Of a stretch of 20,627 nucleotides of DNA, positions 14,849 to 20,627 are shown one piece after another. Both the position numbers and the translations under genes were made by a program. The first letter of the stretch is position 1. Each line of letters opens with the position of its first letter. The notes under the pieces are model-generated. The model had not been told where the DNA came from. It searched no databases and saw only the letters and a program-made list of their open reading frames with translations. The stretch is from Geobacillus icigianus (GTDB taxonomy: Bacteria; Bacillota; Bacilli; Bacillales; Anoxybacillaceae): the NCBI RefSeq assembly GCF_000750005.1, contig NZ_JPYA01000112.1, positions 1 through 20,627 of the forward strand, read 5' to 3'.

Positions 14849-14862
14849 AGGAAACGCTTTCA
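14849..14862. promoter_or_regulatory. CcpA-binding cre site in the hpaB promoter
   Basis: On the minus strand TGAAAGCGTTTCCT fits TGWAARCGYTWNCW at every position. It lies directly upstream of the hpaB -10, in the -35 to -10 interval, where CcpA would block initiation. Confidence 0.75.
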
Positions 14863-14890
14863 TTCTGAATGTTCAAAATTAATATAACAT

Positions 14891-14908
14891 ATGATTTCAT
14901 ATATGAAA
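14891..14908. promoter_or_regulatory. Palindromic regulator site between hpaB and lysR
   Basis: TTTCATATATGAAA (14895-14908) is a perfect 14-bp palindrome, overlapped by a second dyad, ATATGA-TT-TCATAT. It is about 50 bp upstream of the hpaB -10, a usual activation distance for LysR proteins. It also resembles the ATCATATA sites near gntR and the lyase operon, so either regulator could bind. Confidence 0.5.
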
Positions 14909-15037
14909 AATACAAAAACAATAAACGTACCGATATGAAAAATGTATACAAGCGGACGCGGCAGGCATTCCCCTTTCTCCACCAGCGCCATTTCCCAAAA
15001 ACCGAAAGAGAATCCGCGAACGAAAGGAGACAAACGC

Positions 15038-15961
15038 ATGATCGATGTGAAACAGCTGAAATACTTCGTCACGATTGCCGAAGAGGGACAAATCACCAAA
15101 GCGGCGCAAAAGCTTCACATCGCCCAGCCGCCGCTCAGCCAGCAGCTGAAGCAGCTCGAAGAAGAGCTCGGTGTTCTTTTGTTTGACCGGAAGGCGAAAA
15201 AAATGGAGCTCACCCCACCGGGCAAAGCGTTTTACGAAAAGGCGAAACAACTGCTGCGCCAGCTTGATGACGCCGTGGCGGAAGTAAAAGAAATCGAAGA
15301 CGGAACGGCGGGAACGCTGTCGATCGGCTGCGTCAAATCGTGTTTTTCCTATTTGGCCCAAGCGATCCGTCACTTCCACGAACAAGTTCCGAACGTGACC
15401 TTCCATCTTCGGGAGGGGGATACGTTTTCCATTTGTCAGCTGCTTCAAGAGCGGCACATTGACATCGGCATCGTCCGCCTGCCGATGAATGCAGCTCATT
15501 ACGACGTCATCCAGCTGGCGAGCGAGCGTTATGTCGGCGTCTTGCCGGCGCAATGGAACAACGGGCGAGCCGCGCTATGCATGCGCGATTTTGCCAATTG
15601 GCCGCTTCTCCTTCTTCACCGGGTGCACGGCGCCGGGCAGTACGAGCGAGTCATCGAGGAATGCCGCCGCCATGGCTTTGAACCGAACGTCTTATGCGAA
15701 TGCCCGGATGCGACGATCTTGCTTTCCCTTGTCGCCCAAGGCCTCGGAGCCACCATTGTGCCGCAATCGACCGTGGCCTTGTTTCGCCTCCCCGGCATCG
15801 ACGTATTCGAGATCACCGACTCGTCGATGACCGCGGAAGCCGCGGCCATCCTCGACCGACAACGGTATTTGCCGAAAAGCGCCCGCCGCTTCCTCGCTGT
15901 GCTCCAAACGATTGCCGCCAACGGACAGCAGGAAGAAAACGGACCGCTTCTTCGAGCGTAG
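15038..15961 (+). CDS. LysR-family transcription regulator, divergent from hpaB
   Basis: This 307-residue regulator has an N-terminal winged helix-turn-helix (LKYFVTIAEEGQITKAAQKL, then HIAQPPLSQQLKQLEEELG, about residues 7-45) and a two-lobed effector domain from about 90, starting GTLSIGCVKSCFSYL. It is typical of LysR proteins that sense an aromatic acid and activate a divergent operon. The start is ATG 15038, with AAAGGAG eight bases upstream. The 222-bp divergent gap with hpaB holds a cre site and a palindrome. After its stop the frame continues through a 66-bp-offset repeat. Confidence 0.88.
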   Translation: MIDVKQLKYFVTIAEEGQITKAAQKLHIAQPPLSQQLKQLEEELGVLLFDRKAKKMELTPPGKAFYEKAKQLLRQLDDAVAEVKEIEDGTAGTLSIGCVKSCFSYLAQAIRHFHEQVPNVTFHLREGDTFSICQLLQERHIDIGIVRLPMNAAHYDVIQLASERYVGVLPAQWNNGRAALCMRDFANWPLLLLHRVHGAGQYERVIEECRRHGFEPNVLCECPDATILLSLVAQGLGATIVPQSTVALFRLPGIDVFEITDSSMTAEAAAILDRQRYLPKSARRFLAVLQTIAANGQQEENGPLLRA

Positions 15962-15970
15962 ACTCGTGAG

Positions 15971-16066
15971 GGAAAGGAACCCATACGATTCTAGTCAATG
16001 GGGCTGGGCTTTTCGTTGATGCGTTTGCGGAACCAAGGAAAAGGAACGATGCGATTCTAGCTAATG
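15971..16066 (+). repeat. 66-bp-offset direct repeat after lysR
   Basis: The block GGAAAGGAAC...ATACGATTCTAGTCAATGG (15971-16001) recurs as GGAAAAGGAAC...ATGCGATTCTAGCTAATGG (16037-16066); the exact core CGATTCTAG is offset by 66 bp. Both copies are in the lysR frame after its stop and both end RF-stop. It resembles the tail repeats at hpaC and hpaG2, although here neither copy is the present gene end. Confidence 0.65.
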
Positions 16067-16077
16067 GCCGGCTTTGC

Positions 16078-16106
16078 AAAAAATGAGGCGCCATTGGGCG
16101 CCTCAT
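16078..16106 (-). terminator. Intrinsic terminator of the manganese catalase gene
   Basis: TGAGGCGCC (16084-16092) pairs perfectly with GGCGCCTCA (16097-16105) around a four-base loop. On the minus strand it is followed by TTTTTT. It begins at the catalase stop codon. Confidence 0.85.
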
Positions 16107-17005
16107 CACAATCCGGCCGATCGCTGCAGCCGCTTGGCTATTGCGAAAAAGTCTTCCGCCGAAATCCCTGGGGCGAATTCTTCCGGCACTTCGTCCAAAT
16201 CCGGGATCGTCCCTCCTTGGGGAGCTCCTTCCACCACCTCGAGCGGCTTTCCATCGCTCGGATGCGTGCCCCGCCAAATGCGGGCGATTTCTCGGTAATA
16301 GCGATCGCTGAACGTATAAAGCCGGCGGTGGACGCCTTGATCCTCATACTTTCTCGCCTCGTCGAACACACGGTTATCCAAGTTCGGGATCGGGAGCATC
16401 TTCGTCACATCCACACCGGTCGCCACTTCCAACGCTTTCGCATACGCTAAAATATGGACGCCCCCGCGTACGAGCAAGTAGCCGATCATCTCGCGGGCCG
16501 TCGGGTGATCGGTCATTTCATAGACGCGCATTTTATGCGTGCGCGCTCCGCACTCAAGGAAAAAGTTATGAAGCAAATCTAAAATCAAGTTGCCGCTGTT
16601 GAACACGTACTCTCCCGTCCACGCCTTCCCCATCGAATCGCCGGGAAACGCCGTCTGCGCCGTAGCGATGAAATGATACGTATTGCGCTTGTCTTTCGCG
16701 TCCTTCATCGGCGCTGTATCCGGGTCACCTAGGTGGGTGGAGCCGGTCAAACAAAGGTTGATCGCGTTAGACACGAGCTCGACATGGCCGAACTCTTCGG
16801 CAGTAATGCTTGCCACCAGTTCGTAAAACGGGCGAAGCTTGTTTTTTTGCCGAAAATTGAATGACTGAAACAAATAATTGTTCAACGTCGACATTTCCCC
16901 AAAGCGCCCGCCAAGCAGCTCCTGCACGGCCGCCGCTGCATTGGGATCTGCGTACTTCGGCTTCGGCAACTCAATCGCCAACCGGTCGATTCGCTGAAAG
17001 ACCAC
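16106..17005 (-). CDS. Manganese (non-haem) catalase
   Basis: This 299-residue dimanganese catalase converts hydrogen peroxide to water and oxygen. All bridging and terminal ligands of the family are visible: E37 in RFGEMSTLNNY, E71 and H74 in AEEFGHVE, E151 in FFLECGAR, and H184 in GGVHILAYAK. The length fits the full-size Thermus and YdbD type rather than the short spore-coat CotJC. It starts with GTG at 17005, eight bases after AAGGAGG. It lies 17 bases after a DUF2642-type gene on the same strand, with which it is probably co-transcribed, and ends in a strong terminator. Spore or coat association is possible in Bacillaceae but not shown here. Confidence 0.93.
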   Translation of the reverse strand: MVFQRIDRLAIELPKPKYADPNAAAAVQELLGGRFGEMSTLNNYLFQSFNFRQKNKLRPFYELVASITAEEFGHVELVSNAINLCLTGSTHLGDPDTAPMKDAKDKRNTYHFIATAQTAFPGDSMGKAWTGEYVFNSGNLILDLLHNFFLECGARTHKMRVYEMTDHPTAREMIGYLLVRGGVHILAYAKALEVATGVDVTKMLPIPNLDNRVFDEARKYEDQGVHRRLYTFSDRYYREIARIWRGTHPSDGKPLEVVEGAPQGGTIPDLDEVPEEFAPGISAEDFFAIAKRLQRSAGL

Positions 17006-17022
17006 CGCCTTTTCCTCCTTTT

Positions 17023-17250
17023 TCAGTTATGGCCGAGGCGAACGGAAACGACTTGCGCCAAGCGGACATAATAAACCGCCTGATGCGCGGCAATAACGAG
17101 ATGATCCGGCTTCACATCCCTCACGATCCCTTGGATCGAGCCGCGGACGGTTTCTACCACCACCTCTTGGCCGCGCACGCCTTGCAAAGTATGGTATACA
17201 TACGGATCGATGAGCGCGAACAACTGTGGAGAGGCATACGATTGGTTCAC
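17023..17250 (-). CDS. Small DUF2642-type protein (YuzF-like)
   Basis: This 75-residue protein has a compact beta-rich pattern: VRGQEVVVETVRGSIQGIVR, then DVKPDHLVIAAHQAVYYVR and ending VVSVRLG. This resembles DUF2642/YuzF proteins of spore formers, whose role is unclear. The GTG at 17250 has AAAGGAGG eight bases upstream; a TTG two codons earlier is too close to that site. Immediately upstream of the manganese catalase on the same strand, it is likely the first gene of that operon. Confidence 0.7.
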   Translation of the reverse strand: MNQSYASPQLFALIDPYVYHTLQGVRGQEVVVETVRGSIQGIVRDVKPDHLVIAAHQAVYYVRLAQVVSVRLGHN

Positions 17251-17367
17251 ATGCAATTCCTCCTTTGCGCAAAATCAAAATGGCTTCTTTATGATACGTA
17301 TGACGCCGGCGCCCAAACATGACAACAAAAGCAAGCGACGAAGGCCAAAATCTTCCTTCGCCGCCAG

Positions 17368-17449
17368 AGAATCTAGAGTGATCGTGATTTAATCGTGCAT
17401 GCCGCTTCCCATCCTCATTTCTCAAATAGAAAAACCTTGCCGCATTCGG
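17368..17449 (-). repeat. Dispersed repeat family, copy B
   Basis: Read on the minus strand: head GAATGCGGCAAGG, hairpin block TTTTTCTATTTGAGAAA, then GGAAGCGGC in the middle, and tail TAAATCACGATCACTCTAG. It is the most diverged tail of the family, but the middle GAAGCGG is shared with copy D. Confidence 0.6.
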
Positions 17450-17504
17450 TACAAGTCATCGAGCGATTACGGAAAACGGCGGTGTAGCCCTTCTCGAAGC
17501 TATA

Positions 17505-17570
17505 CTAGGGAGCTGGTGATTTCCTTTTATCAAGCCCGTTTCTCAAATAGAAAAGCCCTGTCGCATCAAG
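17505..17570 (-). repeat. Dispersed repeat family, copy C
   Basis: On the minus strand: head TTGATGCGACAGGG, hairpin block CTTTTCTATTTGAGAAACG, then tail GGAAATCACCAGCTCCCTAG. The middle is about ten bases shorter than in copies A, B and D. Confidence 0.65.
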
Positions 17571-17612
17571 ATCGTCTTTCAAACGTTCCCCCATTGCTCA
17601 AGAGAAGCAACC

Positions 17613-17648
17613 GTTTTTCACCAGCCATCTAGAAGGTTGGTGAAAAAC
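17613..17648. repeat. Large hairpin inside the MITE-like unit
   Basis: GTTTTTCACCAGCC (17613-17626) and GGTTGGTGAAAAAC (17635-17648) form a 14-bp stem with one G-T pair around ATCTAGAA. Each arm plus CTAG matches the tail of the repeat family, so this may be two fused repeat tails. It could also act as a transcription terminator in either direction. Confidence 0.6.
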
Positions 17649-17690
17649 TGCTGTTTGCCTTAATCGGCGATGGAACGCGTGAACATAGAG

Positions 17691-17770
17691 GCTGATGCAG
17701 CAAGCTTTTTCTACTTGAGAAACGATCCGAAGAAGCGGTGGCGCGAGTAAATCACCAGCCTCCTAGAATC
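17691..17770 (+). repeat. Dispersed repeat family, copy D
   Basis: Head GCTGATGCAGCAAGC, hairpin block TTTTTCTACTTGAGAAACG, middle GAAGAAGCGG, tail TAAATCACCAGCCTCCTAG. It is the best-preserved copy. Confidence 0.7.
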
Positions 17771-17857
17771 TCCCGTAAACAACGGACGCGCGGCGTCAGG
17801 GACAATGGCCATCATATCGTTCGATTTCGCTGCCGGCAACCAACCGTCGCGCCCCCG

Positions 17858-19222
17858 TTACGCCGCCAAAAACTCGCGCAGTTTCGGGACGCGCGGAACG
17901 ATCAGGCGGTCAAACAACCAGATAAACAAGAGAGACAACGCAAACAAAGGCATTACGATGGCGGCGGCGATCATCCCGCCCCAGACGGTTTTCACCGTTT
18001 GTGGGTCCCGCACCCGCGCCGGTGCTCCTAATCCTTTTGGCTTCCGCTTCCGCCACATGACCCAGCCGCTTACAGCTAAGAAGATAAGCCCAAGGCAAAA
18101 AACGAGATTAATCAGCTGGTTCGCCAGGCCAAACAACCGTCCTTCATGAAACGCAATACCAATCGTGATCGCTTTGGCCAATGCGCCATAGTCCGAAAAG
18201 CGAACATCGCTCAGCACCCGGCCTGAATATTGGTCAATGTGCAAGGTGGCGTTATCCCACGGCTTGGTTTTCGACGTCGCCACCGTAAACACCCCTTTTG
18301 GGCCTTGCGGCAGCGAAATCGTGAACGGCTTTTTCACCTTTTTTTCCTCGGCAATCGCATACACGTCATCGAGCGACAACGAGGTCGTGTTGCGCCCGTG
18401 AACAGAAGGCACCGGCAGCTGCTCGGTCGCCCACGGCACATCTTGCGCCACTTCTTTCGTAACCTTCGATTCCGGTTTGGGCCCGAAGCTGAACGCAAAC
18501 GGCGGATAACCGGTGTTCGTCGCTGTTGCCACCTGATTGATCGCTTCTCCCATGATCCCTGTCCACGGCATGCCCGTCACAATGAGCAACAAAATCCCGC
18601 CGCTCATCCATATCCCCGTCACCGCATGCCAGTCGCGCCAAGCCAAACGTTTTTTCGCCCGCCAGCGCGGCCAAAACGTTCCGAAAACCGAGAATGATTG
18701 CCGCGGCCACCACAAATACAGCCCGGTCACTAACAAAACGAACCCCCAACAAGCCGCCAGCTCCACAAAGCGGTTCGCCAATGTTCCGCCAATGAGCAGC
18801 TCGCTATGAATTTTTTTCGCGATTTCCGTCCAATTCTCATCGGCGCGCAAGGTACCTTGAATCTTCCCGGTATACGGGTTGACAAAGGCAAACACCATTT
18901 CTCCTTTGTCCATCATCCCGATTTTCACGGTCCGCTTCGCTTCTTTTTCGAGCGTCACGGAGACGATAGGGTAATGCGGGTATTGTTCTTTGACCCGCTC
19001 CGTCAATTCAACCAAAGGCAGCCGCTTTCCTCCGATTTTGTCCACCTCATACAAATGGCCATACAGCGCCGATTCGATCTGTGGCTTAAACAAATAGACG
19101 GCCCCACTCAGCGCCAAAATGATCAAAAAAGGCGCAAAGAAAATGCCGGCATAAAAATGCCACCTCCAGACTGCCATATACATCGGCCGCTGCCTGTCCA
19201 CCGGTTTCGCTGCTTGTTCCAC
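17858..19222 (-). CDS. PepSY-associated transmembrane protein
   Basis: This 454-residue membrane protein of the PepSY-TM (PiuB-like) family has about five hydrophobic helices: 21-45, 152-172, 199-219, 366-390 and 413-437. Extracellular PepSY-type segments lie between them (about 65-130 and 280-345). Histidines placed at membrane borders (H22 in WHFYAG, H139 in KKIHSEL, H199 in RDWHAVTG, H359 in AFHEGRLFG) fit the haem/iron-related reductase or siderophore-linked roles proposed for relatives. The substrate is unknown. The start is GTG 19222, six bases after AGGAGGG; an earlier TTG (19252) has no ribosome site. It is a single gene, with LuxR gene upstream on the same strand. Confidence 0.82.
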   Translation of the reverse strand: MEQAAKPVDRQRPMYMAVWRWHFYAGIFFAPFLIILALSGAVYLFKPQIESALYGHLYEVDKIGGKRLPLVELTERVKEQYPHYPIVSVTLEKEAKRTVKIGMMDKGEMVFAFVNPYTGKIQGTLRADENWTEIAKKIHSELLIGGTLANRFVELAACWGFVLLVTGLYLWWPRQSFSVFGTFWPRWRAKKRLAWRDWHAVTGIWMSGGILLLIVTGMPWTGIMGEAINQVATATNTGYPPFAFSFGPKPESKVTKEVAQDVPWATEQLPVPSVHGRNTTSLSLDDVYAIAEEKKVKKPFTISLPQGPKGVFTVATSKTKPWDNATLHIDQYSGRVLSDVRFSDYGALAKAITIGIAFHEGRLFGLANQLINLVFCLGLIFLAVSGWVMWRKRKPKGLGAPARVRDPQTVKTVWGGMIAAAIVMPLFALSLLFIWLFDRLIVPRVPKLREFLAA

Positions 19223-19340
19223 AGTTTTCCCTCCTGCTTTCTTTTTCAGCAAGGAGTATAGAACAAAAGAATGTCCAACCGGTGAGCAATCGGTGAAAAT
19301 CTTGTGAAATCAGATGGAGCGGGTCCATCGATCCCGCTCG

Positions 19341-20516
19341 TCATCCGATCAGCCCGAGACGCAGCGCCTTCGCCACCGCTTCCGTCCGGTTTTTCGCGTT
19401 GAGTTTCCTTAAGGCGTTCGAAATGTAATCCCGCACCGTAAATTCGCTCAAATAAAGCTGATCAGCGGCTTCGGCCGTCGAGGCTCCGTCCGCAAGCAGC
19501 TTCAAAATCTCCATTTCTCTTGGCGACAGAGATTCCGTCATTCCTTCCCATTCTTTTTTTGGCGCCTCGATCCATTTCAGCAACAACTCCCCCGCGCTTT
19601 GGCCAAATTTCATCAGCGCGGGAAACAAGCGGCGGTCAACCTCAAAGAAACGGCCTGGCCCGCGATCGAGAACGACGCCCCCAATCATTCGCCCCTCTGT
19701 CGGCACATACACCGGAACGATCACCAGCGAAGCCAACTCGAATGACTCGACATAGACGTTAGGAAACTGTTCGGCTGCCCTCGGCACGTAAATGGGGCGA
19801 AAATGGCGAAATTCATGCACTTCCGCTTTCAATTTTCCGACGCTTTCTTTCAACATCGGAATATTGTCCAATTCGACGCGCAACCGCTGAATGTGTTCAT
19901 GGTCCACCCCATGTCCGGACAGCCCGATGGCTGTGCTCTCCTGATTGACAAATTGAAACAGCGCGCAGCGGTTGAAAGGAAGAAAATAGGAGAAACCAAA
20001 ACAAATATGCCTAGCCGATTCCATTAGCGTCTGCGCCCGCAAAATCCATTCATTGAACAAAATGACGGCGTCTTTCCACAATGACTCTGTTTTCCAAGCA
20101 AAATCGCGGCTCGTTTTGAATGATTGTTCATTCACTTCATACAACAGCCATTCATTCCATTTGAAAAACAAATAGCGCACGGCCGGGTGCAAGGCGGAGG
20201 CCGCTAGCGCATGTGCCTTCAACACTTGATGAACCGTATTTTCCATTACATTCAAAGAAAAGATGATCATCTCCGGATGAAACGCTCCGATGCGTTCGAG
20301 CTGCTCATCCGTTGGATGCTCGCCCCCGTACGGGAGCAGTCTTGCTTGGACGAATTCGCAAAGCGCGGAAAACACCTCTTTCACCCGCACATTCCGCTTG
20401 CCAAGCGCTTTCCCGATCCGCTCCCATTCCCGATTCAACTCCCTCTCATACCTATGCAAGATGCCGGCCGCTTCCTGCAGCAAACGAAGCAAATGATCGT
20501 TTAATTCCTTCGACAT
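19341..20516 (-). CDS. LuxR-type helix-turn-helix regulator with sensor-like N-terminus
   Basis: This 391-residue protein has a C-terminal GerE/LuxR winged helix (about 330-391): LSPREMEILKLLADGAS, then LSEFTVRDYISNALRKLNAK. The N-terminal 300 residues are helical at first (to about 130) and then resemble a GAF-like ligand fold (about 170-310); the ligand is unknown and there is no phospho-receiver signature. The start ATG at 20516 (MSKELNDH) is preferred to one two codons earlier because GGGGGG lies six bases before it. It is on the same strand as, and 118 bp upstream of, the PepSY gene, which it might control. Confidence 0.82.
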   Translation of the reverse strand: MSKELNDHLLRLLQEAAGILHRYERELNREWERIGKALGKRNVRVKEVFSALCEFVQARLLPYGGEHPTDEQLERIGAFHPEMIIFSLNVMENTVHQVLKAHALAASALHPAVRYLFFKWNEWLLYEVNEQSFKTSRDFAWKTESLWKDAVILFNEWILRAQTLMESARHICFGFSYFLPFNRCALFQFVNQESTAIGLSGHGVDHEHIQRLRVELDNIPMLKESVGKLKAEVHEFRHFRPIYVPRAAEQFPNVYVESFELASLVIVPVYVPTEGRMIGGVVLDRGPGRFFEVDRRLFPALMKFGQSAGELLLKWIEAPKKEWEGMTESLSPREMEILKLLADGASTAEAADQLYLSEFTVRDYISNALRKLNAKNRTEAVAKALRLGLIG

Positions 20517-20522
20517 CCCCAT

Positions 20523-20627
20523 CCCCCCGCATCCCCGTTAGTAATCGGTTGCTTTGATCATCTACTTTTTCATTCGAGCGGTTAATTCCTTCTTTTGTTC
20601 ACCACATTTTTTGTCTATAAAGGCGGA
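20523..20627. other. Upstream region of the LuxR-type gene at window edge
   Basis: This is about 100 AT-rich bases. On the plus strand TTTGTT and TATAAA are 16 bp apart near 20594-20621 and might be a promoter for a gene beyond the window. No clear minus-strand promoter is seen. Confidence 0.25.

Larger units (their letters stand above)
17505..17766. mobile_element. MITE-like unit with 18-bp terminal inverted repeats
   Basis: The unit is bounded by CTAGGGAGCTGGTGATTT (17505-17522) and the inverted AAATCACCAGCCTCCTAG (17749-17766), 16 of 18 matching. It has no coding capacity and a central hairpin whose arms again carry the CACCAGCC sequence. It is formed by repeat copies C and D in opposite orientation. 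No transposase is nearby, so mobilisation in trans is only a possibility. Confidence 0.45.
17251..17857. other. 607-bp non-coding stretch with repeats
   Basis: No plausible gene is seen between the DUF2642 gene and the end of the PepSY gene. The stretch holds repeat copies B, C and D, a 28-base hairpin pair at 17613-17648, and a weaker hairpin near 17335-17365 (CGAAGG/CCTTCG). A 77-codon plus-strand frame across the repeats is not gene-like. Confidence 0.6.

Noticed and set aside
17399..17632. Plus-strand frame of 77 codons in the repeat region
   Set aside because: It runs through repeat copies B and C and lacks a ribosome site.
17368..17770. CRISPR array
   Set aside because: Copies are diverged, in both orientations, unevenly spaced, and no cas gene is present.

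Overview
The window looks like the chromosome of a thermophilic Bacillaceae member, most likely Geobacillus or Parageobacillus. The coding DNA is GC-rich, ribosome sites are of the strong GGAGG/GGGGG type, two sites match the CcpA cre consensus exactly, and the aromatic genes resemble those of thermophilic bacilli. This is a judgement from sequence features and family memory, not a database result.

The core (about 1.0-16.0 kb) is a catabolic island for 4-hydroxyphenylacetate by the homoprotocatechuate meta-cleavage route, mostly on the minus strand. Read from right to left, the genes are: a divergent LysR regulator (plus strand); hpaB, the oxygenase; hpaD, ring cleavage; a DapA-family lyase; hpaG1 and hpaG2, a split decarboxylase/isomerase; hpaF, isomerase; hpaE, semialdehyde dehydrogenase; an FCD-type GntR regulator; a complete branched-chain-amino-acid-type ABC importer (livK, livH, livM, livG, livF); and hpaC, the flavin reductase that feeds HpaB. 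Classical hpaH (hydratase) and hpaI (class II aldolase) are absent. The DapA-like protein sits where the aldolase step would be expected, and the importer is a candidate aromatic-acid uptake system.

Control signals visible in the sequence are perfect cre sites upstream of hpaB and of livK, a recurring ATCATATA motif upstream of the lyase operon and of gntR with a related 14-bp palindrome between hpaB and lysR, an apparently leaderless gntR, a terminator-like hairpin between livK and livH, and an internal promoter upstream of hpaC that is followed by a possible small overlapping ORF.

The left flank carries the start of a zinc-ribbon protein (cut by the window edge) and a short FAD-only thioredoxin-reductase-like protein closed by a strong bidirectional terminator. 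The right flank carries a manganese catalase behind a DUF2642-type small gene, a 600-bp gene-free stretch of degenerate repeats that includes a 262-bp MITE-like unit, a PepSY-type membrane protein, and a LuxR-type regulator.

The least explained feature is that three intergenic regions just after a stop codon (hpaC, hpaG2, lysR) hold direct repeats offset by 66, 68 and 66 bp. In two of them the repeat is a second copy of the last codons of the gene. A dispersed family of about 70-80 bp repeats (at least four copies) occupies the two largest non-coding stretches.
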